A DNA stretch of 64,000 nucleotides from Dasyornis broadbenti (lineage: Eukaryota > Chordata > Aves > Passeriformes > Dasyornithidae). Where the stretch lies: contig VZRN01002994.1 in assembly GCA_013397935.1 (NCBI GenBank), positions 318,646 to 382,645 on the forward strand, read 5' to 3'. Of this stretch, positions 38,360 through 50,236 are shown one piece after another. The number at the start of each line of letters is the position of its first letter. Within the stretch, counting starts at the first letter, position 1. The notes under the pieces are model-generated. The model made no database searches. It was given only the letters and a program-made list of their open reading frames with translations, and was not told the DNA's origin. Both the position numbers and the translations under genes were made by a program.

Positions 38360-38890
38360 CTGCACAGACAGGATGGATGGTGAGTGAAACAGATATAGTT
38401 ATGAAGCATTAGATGACATGGGTTATGCCAATGATAAGCAAATGAAAACATAAAAGGAAACATGAAGCATCCACCCAGATAGATAGTCTGATACAATTCA
38501 AATTCTGACTGCACATCTCCAAAAGTATGGGCCAAAAAATGCATGTAATAACTACATTTTCAACAAATTCTCTTTAGTGTGGCACCTCCTTCAGTGATTT
38601 TTTTTTTAATTCAGAATTACTTTTTCAGAACTCTTCATGATAAAACAAATACATAAAATGGCTACAGTTTTCTAATAACCTCCTATCTCATGAGCTAATT
38701 AATGGAGAATTGCTTTAGGGAAAAAAAAGAAAGATGCTTGTTGGTTTTTTTGTGTGTTGGGTTTTGTGGCTTCCTAAGCTGAAAAATCATACATGTAAAA
38801 GCAGGGAAGGTTTGATAATGATTTAATGCAGATTGGTTTATGAGGAGTCACCCTTTAGGGAAAATCAAAAATATATGTTCACTTGAAATA

Positions 38891-38910
38891 TTATGTTTGG
38901 CCAAACATAA
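38891..38910. repeat. Perfect 20-bp palindrome
   Basis: ttatgtttggccaaacataa reads the same on both strands, with no spacer. The centre ttggccaa joins two NFI-type half sites without the normal five-base gap. Confidence 0.95.
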
Positions 38911-40068
38911 ATTCTGACTCATAGCTCTTGATGGTATTTTGTAATGCAATCCTAAAGAAACAAAAAAAAAACCTAATCAGCCATCAGACGTTTTGTTTCT
39001 TATTCTCTCGGGTTGAGGAAAATCAGCCATCTATTCTATTTTTCTTATACTTTAACCAAACACATACTACAGCCAGAAAGATGGTAAAATTAATGCATAT
39101 TTATGCCTATGGTAAATATGACTATGATATGAAATATCCCTTGAATTAATCCTGTAGTTTTACGCACTTCAACACAATCAGAAAGACCCAGCTCCAAAAC
39201 TCCTATCACTGTAAATATGAAATTAAAGGTAAGCTTCATGGAAACATGCTAATTTTAAAAGAAGCAGGGAATCCCATGAAGTACTATGGCAAAAAAAAAA
39301 AGAGAGAAAATATTACAAAACAGATAAAGCAACAGTTGTTCAATTTGTTTTACACTTCATGCTGTTATAGAACAATCCATTTCATTGATACAGTAAAGGC
39401 GTTATTTATCTAAAATTCTAAACTGGGCAGCTTGAAATAATGGCTTGTGAGTCATGTAAGATTTAATTACATCTGGAGCCACTAGCTTGATTTTGATGCA
39501 AAAATATGTACTAAAGTTGAATTAAATTTTTAAATTTTCTTTCTAAGCCAAATTTCTATTAATAAACTCAGAGGACTGAAAGAATTTATACACTGGTTTC
39601 CAAATTACAAACTACGGATTTTAGGAAAAAGGTTACTGTTTTCTTTAGAGTTGCAAAGTAGATGCAAAGTCCACATTAAATCATAAGGTACTTTGTTAAT
39701 ATATACCTTTGGTAAGCCAAACAGCATCTATTATAATTGGCCCAAAGCAAACATTAATAAAAAAATCATCCTGAAAAATGATGTAAAACAACAAATCCAC
39801 AATGAAATCTTCAAGTTAAAAAAAAAAGAGAAAAAAATCCTTCAAGTAGATTACCAATAATGTGAGAATATGAAATTCTCTGATAAATTAAGTCTGGTTT
39901 GGGAGACATTTAAAATAGAGGTTATTACTCTCAAACAAGTGTTTTCTATACTCACAATTGACACATTTTACTTAGGAATAAAAGAAACACCGAAAAAAGA
40001 AAAGAAAAGTGCCATGCTCTTGAAAATTGGACAATGATTTCTTAATTAAATGCTTTTTCTTACAGTTT

Positions 40069-40112
40069 ATATATATTCATATATACGTGTAAATATGTAT
40101 ATAAATATATAT
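40069..40112. repeat. AT-rich alternating simple sequence
   Basis: Degenerate atat/tata array with an acgtgt interruption, in intron 10-11. Confidence 0.8.
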
Positions 40113-42248
40113 AAAACTGTTGAAGTGGACAAATAAGTTCCACTGGACATTTATTGCAACAGATGCTTCTGTAAGAGAGTGGTAGTAGCTATTTTTACAA
40201 AGACCTATATTATTATTCAGTATTAATTTTGGACCAATAACAGATCATTGAGAAAATTATTGAAACTAATCAGCAGCTGTAATTTCTGTCACATAACCAT
40301 CGGATAATTCCTCAACTTTCAAGCCAAGTTTATATTAGAAATCTATGTCAATGTACTTGTTTAGATGAATGCACCACACATAATATCTACACTACTCATA
40401 CTAATACATAATATTTAAGGAAGTTGGTTGTTTTAAAATTCTTGAATGCAACAGAGAATCTTTCTCAACAAAACCTAGTTTGTATCTTTCATATGATGCT
40501 ATTCTTTTGTAGTGAGAGCCAGCAAAACCTGCCAGAGTTAAATAGCCTTCACAACTGACGAAACCTGGGGGAAAAGATGAAAAGGAAAACGGGAAAAGGG
40601 GGACCACTGCAGACAAGATTATTGTGCAAGGACAGTAAGTACATGGACCCATTTTTAATCTTGCAAATAAGCCATGTTCATCCTTCATGTCTCACTTCTC
40701 TGAACAAATCCAGCAGCCCATTGCTCATTCCTAAGAAAGGCTCAGAGTAAGCCCTGCTCCTCTCCATGATCCATGCATATATCACCAGTTATGTCTTGGT
40801 TTAAGGCTTTACTAAAAGAGAAATTTCTAGACAGTTAACTGTCTATATTTATACTGACAAAAGCTACTTTTTAAAGCCTTTTTCTCTTCAAATCTGATGA
40901 ATAAGAAATCTATTCAATTAACATCTTCAGGAATCTTTTGAATATATCACTGTCCAAAATAAATAATAACAGAGAACATTTGCAACAAGTGGATGTTACT
41001 TGAATTAGCCTAACCATAAATCTGACTACTATATTTAAAAACTATTTTAATTTACCTCTGAAAGGAAATTCAGCACAAAAATCCAACTTAGTCAATTCTA
41101 TACACACTTCTTGCCTATAAATTTGATTTTTAAATGTATCAGATAACTCATTAATTCCCATAGCTGTATTACCATACTACAAAAGAAAACCAGGCAAGAT
41201 CATATATAAAACTGAACAGGCTTAACTGCAAGAGCTATCTATTATTACTGAATAATTTATGTTTCTTCAAAATTGGCCAAAGATTTCCAGAGATTTTTAC
41301 GATTTACTGTTTACATATTTTCACATCACTATGAAATATATGTTCTGTATTGAATTTACTGGATTATATGGAAAGATTTTGTCATACGTAGTTCTAAAAG
41401 TAGTTACTTATAGCCAAGAAAAAAATCAAAGATTACTATGACACTTGATCTTATCTGAATGGCAAAAGTTTGCTGTTATAGTCTAGCTATACGATTTTTT
41501 TAATGTAAACAACAACCCATGAAGATTGATAATCTATGTAACTGTCATCATTATTTTTCACAAATACTGAGTAGAAATACCTTTCTAACCATTTTTTCAG
41601 CTATAAACTAAACAGAAATTCTATTTTCTTCCATTTTATCAAAATATTATTCCTAAATATCTGAAAACAGTGCCTACTAGGAGAGACCAAGTGTTTTCTG
41701 AATGTATTCCAGGTAGAGATGTGTGTGTGTCATGCATCTAAGACTGGAATCTTTTGCAAACTACAACTAGTACTACAACTATCCTTGCTATGCCTGGGTA
41801 CTGTATGAAGTTCACCAGAATGTTACATAAGATGCTGTAAGACTTCACCTATAGATGTCCAAAATCTATAAGCATATGAATGCAAACCAGTGTACATCCA
41901 ACTCACAACTAGGAGGAATTCACGCCTGGTATTTTGCTGGCTAGCACAACCAGTAAATTCTGGTATATTACAAGAATAGTTAGGGCATACATTAGGATGT
42001 ATGGCTGTCTAGCAAAAATCTCTGGGCTTTATTTACGAAAAAGCAGCAGAATATCTAGGATAAACATACAAGAATCATTTGTCTAGATATCTGCTATTAC
42101 TGCCAACCCAGTGCAGTTTACCAGTTTTACCATCTACCAGTTAGGATGTATTCTCTCCCTCCCCATTGCTCTCTAGTGAAAAGTTGAAAATTAGCAAACT
42201 GACAAAGATATTTCTAAACTTTTTTCCAAGTTCAGGTTGACAATGTAC

Positions 42249-42374
42249 CTTTCTTGATCAGACAAATACTGACTATCCATCTCTCTGGATCTGTAATCAA
42301 CTGGAGTTCTGGAGGCATCATGGTGTCTAGTTGGAGAACGTGATCTTCTCATTTGATGAATTTCATCTAAACTC
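42249..42374 (-). CDS. RIMS1: RIMS1 exon 10: RSLDEIH linker exon
   Basis: This 126-nt exon completes Arg359, then encodes SLDEIHQMRRSRSPTRHHDA, SRTPVDYRSREMDSQYL and SDQE plus two bases of Ser401. It is the first of nine consecutive exons that begin after and end with AG in codon phase 2. Several changes from mammalian RIM1 lie in the second half. The acceptor is ttttcag and the donor gtacat. Confidence 0.93.
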
Positions 42375-42863
42375 CTGAAAAGCAGAAGTATGTATGATAA
42401 TCTTGTTTTCTCATGAATAACAATGGATTGCAGTACAAGTTGGTTGAATAAAATTTTTAATCATAAGTTATTAATACACGATTTCTAAAAGAATGCCATT
42501 ACAAATTATGCAATTTATATACTTGCCATTATTATCCTACAAATATACTTAAGTGGCTTCATTCAAGATCCAGCCACTGATTGAAAAAAAAATTCTAAAC
42601 CTATGTATTAGATATGGTACACAGATGATGAATCACGGAAAAAATATGAGTAAAAACAGGTAAATCTTACAAAATTATGTTTCATCCCATGACTGCTCTT
42701 GAATGATTAATAAAAGCATATAACAAGTTCAAATATTGCACTAATAAATTTAGATACAAAAATCAAGCTTTAAAATAGTGAAAAACTTCTTAACAAGAGA
42801 GAAGATAATAACGACAGATTCTAGAAACTTGAAATCACATTGAGTTTCGCTTGTGATGCCTAC
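42375..42863 (-). other. Intron 9-10
   Basis: 489 nt, unique. No regulatory motif stands out by eye. Confidence 0.75.
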
Positions 42864-43023
42864 CTCTGTAATGGCACATTTGGTAAACGTGAACGGGGCC
42901 TGCCCTGATCGTCGCCACGGTGAGGAGACACAGAACGTGAACGATGATGTGTTGTCGTTCTTTGCTGTTCTGGCACAGTTAGCGTTGTGGATTTACCTTC
43001 TCTAGTACTAGACCTATAACCTA
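42864..43023 (-). CDS. RIMS1: RIMS1 exon 9: RS-rich linker with NAGNAG acceptor
   Basis: The exon encodes residues 306-358 and two bases of Arg359: VGYRSSTREGKSTTLTVPEQ, QRTTTHHRSRSVSPHRGDDQ, then GRPRSRLPNVPLQ. The Arg/Ser repeats (RSRSVSP) are typical of disordered, phosphorylated linker. The acceptor is a CAGTAG tandem. Using the first AG gives PPVGYR as in mammals; using the second gives PPGYR, one codon less. The donor is gtaggc. CpG density is visibly higher than in the flanking introns. Confidence 0.94.
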
Positions 43024-45711
43024 CTGGCAAGAGGGTAACAAAAGGAAATTAGAGAATAAAGGTCTGGGTTTGGATAAAATTCAGATGGTTGGTCTTCCAG
43101 GAGTACATATCTAAATGCTTAGACAACTTTCAGGTCATCATTCAGCTGTTTTACATCCCGACGTATCATGCAGGATAAATTACTAGCATTACCTTTAAAT
43201 GTCTACATGTACAGAGACTGAAAAAACAAGAATTTTTTGTACTGGAAGATGTGGAGCAGTTGTCTTACTTGGGGAAGAATATTCTGGGTATTTTGTGTAT
43301 ATAAAAAATATTTGAAAGGAATCTAAACTGTATAGGTTTACCTCACCTGAAAAACAGAGAAACCATGCTTGTGTATGACACCACAGGCTCACATGGGACT
43401 GCTCATATATAAAGCATCTTTCTGCCTCTTGTTTCAGTTAAACACAAAGACGTTCTACTGAATTCGGCCAAAGCCACCTACTTTAAGAAATCACTAGGAT
43501 TTAGAGTATATTGTACCAAATATTGGGTGTTGCATACTTTGCACAGTATATTTTCCAAATACTACGAATAAGAGGCAAAATTTCTTGTCGTTCATGCTTA
43601 TATAGGATTTAAAAAAAAATCAGCACAATGTTAGTACATTTTCAATATTTCAATATTGCTGTGCCTTTTTCCATGTAGAATGCTCTTTGTCTTGTTACAC
43701 ATTTTGAATCCCGTCCTAAAACAGACAATGAAGTTCAGTAAGATAATGGCTTCCAAAAGGTGCCTATTATCTTTCCAAAGGAGCCTAAGGAGATCTGCTC
43801 AGACTTCACTTGCTTATTTCTAGACATTTCAATTAGATTACAAGAATCCCTTGACAGAAAATCCCTTAATGATAGAGAAACTCATCCCTTAATCACTTCA
43901 CAAATTCTTCCTTAGGTATCTGAATAATAGTTTTGCTCCTTTCCTTGATTTGTCTGGCATTAAAGTCAGTGTAATGTGTGATTTTGTTCAGCTAAAAAAA
44001 CCACCCTATATCAAAAACCTTCTTTTCATGCAGGAAAAGACATGATTTTGCCACCCAATTGGAGAAATTAAATAAATAAAACAAATTGCACTTTTAATGG
44101 ATCTCATTACAGGGTTTAACTTTGGGATTTTCTCATGTTTTATACAATTTGTATAATTCTTCTAGTTCTTCTCTGGTCCTCTACCAAATTACAAATAGGC
44201 CTAAAAAGTGAGGCCTGTATACAGAGTCTGTATTAGGCTTGATCATGTATTCAATGACATTTAATAACCTCTTCAGCTGCAAGTCTGAACCCTGACCACA
44301 AACATCAAAGCAGCATTCACACCTTTTTCTCCACATGTGTAAGAGTTTACCAATGTATTCTAGTGGCCTCTAAAAGTTGACAACATGCATGAAAGCATCT
44401 ACTGAGGTTTATCAACCTTTTAATAAAGTAGGACTCCAATGTTCCGCAGGTTTTGATACACTATGATACGGGAGTACCTTGCCTGCCAGAAAGGTGTTTC
44501 AGAGTTCTGTAATAAAATTATAAAGAAACATAAGGATCTTCCTGATCTCAGGACAAGGATTGGGTACAAATTGTGAAGCAAAAAAGGGAGTCCCTCAGGA
44601 CTTCAGTGGAGATTCACATACCAAAATTCCTGCAGAAAATGTCTAGGTTTTTTTGTTAGAGGAATAAAAAATATGACAAAAGCTGGATGTGTTCCCTTTC
44701 CCGGAATAACTAAATCTATGCTGTATTTGCAAAAGATATTTCATTTTCCAAACAAGTTTGTGTTATAAAAAATCTTGTCATCTCTAGCTGAAGGAAGAGC
44801 AGTTTACATTCACTGAACACTAAAACCAAAGAAATCTTTAACTTCTTTCCAACCTTTAGGCAATTGTACTGAAATATGTACAATGAAGTATAAAAAAATT
44901 AAACATGAACTTAAATTTAAAATATATTTCTAGAACATTTCTAGTCTGCCTAAAAAAAAGCACATAGGATTATTCTGTAAACTCAAAAATCTAGCATAGA
45001 AAGATGATTTCATGTAACATATTTTTCATAGCCAAGCTATCTAGGGAACAATACCTAGAACTCATGCAATGTGTGTACACAAAGCTTACAGAACAGACAT
45101 AGCAATAGTAATTCATACTTATCCTAAGTATTAATTAAAGAATTGTCAAACTGGTCAAATCACATCCATACTTTCACAGTACCCATGACACTGACAACAA
45201 CAGTAACATTTCCTCATATCCTCAGATACAAAGCCTCTGTGTTCTTCAGGGTGAGCTGAGAAAAATTTTGCATGGACCAGCATGATAGCAGCAACCAAGC
45301 TGATGGCAGTTTACGCAGAAGTTTCTCAGTTGCACATGGGAAACTGTCAGGTGTGACAGGAAATGAATACAGGATGGATGATGATGATAGTTCTGGCAAA
45401 TGTTTGATACCAGAATTACATTTTTTCTTAAAGACAAAACAGACAACAACAAGGTATTGTATTGATGTCACCCTGCTGCTACAAGAGGAAGATAAATACA
45501 ATGCAACCATTTATACAGCTTATATGTGACAGAAAAATAAACTGTTCTGAAGAGTTACCAAAAGGATAAGCAATACAGCTTGTTAAAAATACTGCTGGGA
45601 ATAGTGCCAACTGTATATCAAATTTTTTTCATTTTGTTTTTAATTAAGAAAGTTACTGAAACTTTGGTTAAACATACTCATGTTTTATTAAAACCTTCAC
45701 TGACCCTTATG

Positions 45712-45830
45712 GAGTTCTGGGCTGCCCCATACAATACAGACACAGAGTGACTGGTTTAAGACCAGCTCAGGATCACAAACATACTTAAGGGACTTGAGCA
45801 ACTCTCATATAAGGAGAGGCTGAGAGATTA
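45712..45830 (+). mobile_element. Short CR1 fragment
   Basis: About 120 bp resembling the CR1 segment downstream of the reverse transcriptase (ttctgggctgccccata, then gggacttgagcaactctc and ggagaggctgagaga). It has internal deletions and ends abruptly in AT-rich sequence. It is in the same orientation as the larger copy 640 bp away but from a different part or subfamily, so I read it as a separate older insertion. Confidence 0.65.
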
Positions 45831-46469
45831 AAAATGTTTTCTTCATGTAAATGGTTGTTGGTATACCACAAAAACCCTGTCAAAATAATTTTTGTTAAAC
45901 CTGAGCTTCAAATTTAAGTTACTTTCAGCTGTTGATAGAAACTGTTATGAACATATCTATGACCTGATTAATAAAATTATATGTAAATCACTGCAAGGTG
46001 CTAATAATAAATGAGGATGGTACAATTACATGAAAGATAAGATACATTAGTGATATGAAAAGGGAAAAATACTTTTCTTAAAATATTTTGGAATTTATAA
46101 AAGTACCACTATTTTTGATGTAGCAATCTTTACTTCCATTGACAAGCAGTGATTCTTTGCAGCTACTGAAACTTCTAGGAAAATAGTTTTGTTATTACTA
46201 AATTCTGCTACTGCATTTGCCTGAGCAATTGGTTAAAAAGTTGAAACTATAGTTCTAAAGACGTCCAATGTTAGTGAAATTAGCAAAAATATTTTCCTTA
46301 ATTTTTTTGGCTTTCATGGAGATGAAGTGAAATTTTGTGTTTTTACATTTTGTAGTTATATTTTTATTTATTAGAAGATGAGCAATAACTTTTGTGAAAA
46401 TCTTGAGATATTAAGGGGGCAAAATAACTTCTTTTTTTCCCTCAATATTTCAGGAAAAAGAGAAAATTA

Positions 46470-47660
46470 ATAACTTTCAGGAAGATTCTGCCTGACTAAA
46501 CTGATCTCCTTCTATGACAAGGTCACCCTCTTAGTGGATGAGGGAAAGACTGTGGATGTTTTTTACCTATAAATTATTAAAATCTTTTACACTGTTTCTC
46601 CAGATTCTCCTGAAGAAGCCGGCAGCCCATGGCTTGGACAGGTGCACTCTTTTCTGGGTACAAACTGTGTGGGTGGCTGAGCCCAGAGAGTGGTGGTGAA
46701 TGGACTCACATCCAGCTGGTCACCAGTGGGGCTCCCCAGGGCTCAGTACTGGGGCCAGTCCTGTTTAATGTCTTTATCAACAACTGGGACATGGGCACTG
46801 AACACACCCTCATTAAGTTTGCAGGTGACACTAAGCTGGGTTGGAGTGTAGGAAGGCATTGCAGGGAAATGTGGACAGGCTGGATCCATACACTGAGGCC
46901 ACTGCTAGGAGGTTCAACAAGGCCAAGGGCCTGGTCCTGCCCTTGAGTTACAACAACGCCAGCCAGAGCTACAAGCTGGAGGCAAAGTGCCTGGAATTTT
47001 GCCCTATGCAAAAGGACCTGGAGGTGTTGGTTGACAGCAGCTGAACATGAGCCAGCTGTGCCCAGGTGGCCAAGAAGGCCAATGGCATCCTGGCCTGTGT
47101 CAGAAACAGTGTGGCCAGCAGGACCAGGGCGGGGATTGTCACTCTGAACTCAGGCACTGGTGAGGTCACACCTCAAATCCTGTGCTCACTTTTGGGCCCC
47201 GCACTGCAGGAAGGACATTGAGGGGCTGATGTGAGTCCAGAGAAGGGCAACAAGGCTGGTGAAGGGTCTGAAGCACAAGTCCTGTGAAGAGTAGCTGAGG
47301 GAGCTGGGGGTGTTTAGCCTGGAGAAAAGGAGGCTCAAGGGGGACCTTACTCTCTACAACTGCCTGAAAGGAGGGTGTTTCAAGGTGGGGGTCGGCCTCT
47401 TCTCACAGATAGCAAGTGGCAGGAGAAGAGGAAATGGCCTCAAGTTGTGCTAGGAGAGGTTTAGATTAGATATTAGAAAAAATTTCTTGCCTGAAAGGTT
47501 GTCAAAGATTGGCATAGGCTACACAGCGAAGTGGTGGAATCACCATCTCTGGAAGTGTTCAATAACGTGGATGTGTCACTTGAGGACATGGTTTAGTGGT
47601 GAACACAGCAGTTGGATTCAATGGTCTTAAAGGTCTTTTCCAACCTTAATAATTCTTGTT
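46470..47660 (+). mobile_element. CR1 LINE, 5'-truncated and inactive
   Basis: A GC-rich island in an AT-rich intron. It encodes the reverse-transcriptase block SGAPQGSVLGPVLFNVFINN followed by KFAGDTKLG, and ends with the CR1 3' signature, the tract around ttttccaacc near 47640. The reading frame is broken: 46629-46946 is open in one frame, then the element continues in another, and stops occur further on. The catalytic FADD box reads FAGD, so the second-to-last acidic residue is lost. It is inserted antisense to RIMS1. CR1 is the dominant LINE of birds and other reptiles; the low repeat load elsewhere favours a bird. Confidence 0.93.
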
Positions 47661-48999
47661 TTGGATGAATATTCCTTCAATCAAGACAGATCTTATTATC
47701 ATATATAAGCACCATAGTGGACTAACATTGGCAAATAAGTGGTAGAAAAAAGAAAAAGGTCTTTAAAGGGAAATATTTTCTTTTGAGTCAAATGTTATAA
47801 ACTCAATTTTGATATTCTTACTTCTCTTGAGAAAGAATATGTTAAACCTAGACTAATCTGGTTGAAGCCAAAAGAGACTATTCCAAAATGGTGCATCACT
47901 ATACTACATAATGGGGAAATATAGATATTTTCTGTTCCTTCCCACATGTAAAAAGTGCAAAACAATATGTGGGAAATCTGAACCAGACAAGAGCTGGGGT
48001 GCACTCTGGTGAGGACCATGGTATTGAAGGACAGGAGGAGGGCAGGGGTAAAGGCCCTGCAGAACAACAAGGAACTTGCATGGAACTAAGTTTTAGCAGA
48101 GGAGCCTGTTTTATGGAGAAGATACTGCACTATTCATTCAGTGCAAATGAAGGGAGCAGTCCAAAGTCCTAACAATTGAGCAATGTGGGAGGTTAGGAAG
48201 GTTGGATGGGAAGGCAGAAATGCATATATATATATGAACTTGATCTCCAGTCACATTTGTGAATGTGTGCCTAAGAATCTCGAACAATTCAACAGACATT
48301 GGGACTGGCAGCCTTTTCCAGGTCTTACTGCAAAACACATTTCCATATGCTCTCTAAGCTTTCATAGATTTGTGGCTCATATTAAATTTTCTTTGTCCCT
48401 GTGTGCCTAAAGCCTAACTCCCTTTTAAGAATTCAGGTTGCATATGCAAATAAACCCCACACACTTATATGCAGATCCACTTCACATCGGAATCACAAAC
48501 AGATGAACTCCACTTTGACTTGCCAAAGGAATGTATCCATTAAACTCAAAATGGACAAAGCTGTGTTTGGTTAGGTGAACTAGAAGAATGTTTCTGATTA
48601 GGTGGACTTAAGAAGGAGTTTCCTCACCATGGTCTTCAATTTCTAGTTTGAAGACTCTCAAATCAGAGCAAGTCCAACTCTAAAGATTAAATCCTGCTAT
48701 TTTCTACAGTGATCTTTGAGAAAGTTTGGATCTATGCATTTGTCAAAGGCACACCTGAGCATGAAGTCCAAAGAAATTTCAGTAAGAATTGGTTATTCAA
48801 ATGCTAACTCAGTGAACAAAGTCCAGTGCATTCAGCTGAACCATTTTGAATGCTTCCTGTCAGGTGGAAAATTATTTATTTCAAGTGGATGCATGGAAGG
48901 ATTGGCAGCTGAAAAAAGCCCCAGTCCATAATAGAATATACTGTAACTTTAAACATAAGCGAGTCTACAAAGATATACCAGTATCTACATTGTCAACTA

Positions 49000-49086
49000 C
49001 AAAAAAAAAAACCCCAAAACCAAACCAAACCAAACAAAAANNNNNNNNNAAAACCAAACCAAACCAAAAAAAAAAAAAAAAACCCC
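49000..49086. repeat. A-rich / AAACC pentamer low-complexity tract with 9-N gap
   Basis: Runs of A flank repeats of ccaaa on both sides of nine N (49041-49049). Both halves carry the aacccc then ccaaa pattern, so array length in the assembly is uncertain. Confidence 0.9.
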
Positions 49087-49310
49087 AGGATAAATATTTA
49101 AAGCCTATGATTTATATTTAATTTTAAATGCTCACTCTTTCTGCTGACGTAAAAATATCAAATATCATAACTAGACATACATTAATGAATTTCTCTCTTA
49201 GCAACTGAGGTGCAAAGTATATAAAGTAAGAAAACAACCCAATGAACATCAAAGGAAGGAGAATTTGTCTCAGTAAGCATCAAGATGATACCGCATTAAT
49301 AAAATATGTG

Positions 49311-49345
49311 ATTTATTTATACAGTTTTATAATGTATAAATAAAT
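49311..49345. repeat. Inverted repeat, 12-bp arms, 11-nt loop
   Basis: atttatttatac at 49311-49322 is the reverse complement of gtataaataaat at 49334-49345. Confidence 0.9.
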
Positions 49346-50164
49346 TTTGACATTATTTTAAACACAGATCATGAAGATAGAGAGCTTTCTGTATCCCACC
49401 ATGATGTAATTCAGTGGTTTTCATCAGGAAGATCCACAGAAAAACTGATTTAATGCTGGCAATGACATAATGACTCTTCAGGTAGCTTGGGACAATTGGG
49501 AAACGTATTTATCTGACTTGTGGCAACAGTCAACTAGAACTAGAAGAATATGGTATCCAAGATAATCCTCAAGATTTTCAGTATGTAAGGAATGCTGAAC
49601 TAAAAGTCAAACCATGACAGTCTCTACAAGTATATATTTATGAACATTTAGGGTAATGATAGTTCATGAAGGCTTATGAAAACTATAAAAGATATAGCCA
49701 TGCTACATGCATCTTAATCTATAGCCATGCATTATCAATAAAGTCCACGGGAGATTGCATTATAGCTAAGTTTCAAGCAAAAAGCAAAATAATAAAAAAA
49801 TGTTTTCAATAGACACTGAAATCTTAACTACAATTTTAAAATGTGAGGATTTTTAAAAATTTAATTTGCATTGTAACTAATGCTTGGAGCACTACACAGT
49901 AAAAAATTAAACAATTTGAACCAACTAGTGGTTCACAAATGAATAATGATATGCAAAAGAAATACAAATGAATGAATAGTAGAATCTTTTAATTTAGCAG
50001 GTTTGGGACAGGTACCATGGAACAATCAGGAAAACTGTTTTTTCCACAATGCACTCTCCAAAACCAGTATCCTCAATATTCCAAAATATTAGAAAGAAAG
50101 AAAAACAAACAAGCAAAAAAAAAAGAAGAAAAAGAAAGCAGGACCATGCTGTTCATCCACGCAC

Positions 50165-50236
50165 CTGGAGGAACAACTCCAATACCATCATCAACATCAA
50201 AATCTGAGATGTCACTATCACTGATTGGCCGAGATC
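50165..50236 (-). CDS. RIMS1: RIMS1 exon 8: acidic SDSDISD segment
   Basis: The 72-nt exon completes Arg282, encodes SRPISDSDISDF then DVDDGIGVVPP, and supplies the first base of residue 306. It is strongly acidic, with serine-acidic pairs that look like casein kinase 2 sites (inference only). The acceptor is tgcag and the donor gtgcgt. Introns of 1.2 kb and 7.1 kb lie on either side, so it stands alone. Confidence 0.93.

Larger units (their letters stand above)
38360..42248 (-). other. Intron 10-11
   Basis: 3889 nt. It contains a perfect 20-bp palindrome (38891-38910) and an AT-rich simple tract around 40069-40112. The rest is unique. Confidence 0.75.
43024..50164 (-). other. Intron 8-9 with the CR1 insertions
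   Basis: 7141 nt, holding most of the interspersed repeats of the window: a 1.2-kb CR1 copy, a short CR1 scrap, an A/AAACC low-complexity tract with a gap, and a 12-bp inverted repeat at 49311-49345. All are listed separately. The remainder is unique. Confidence 0.8.

Noticed and set aside
45272..45529. Plus-strand 85-codon open frame with MDDDDSSGK, inside intron 8-9
   Set aside because: No recognised domain, no conserved context, and the opposite strand is equally open. Probably chance.
46629..47044. Plus-strand open frames with reverse-transcriptase motifs as a host gene
   Set aside because: They are pieces of a broken CR1 element in different frames.
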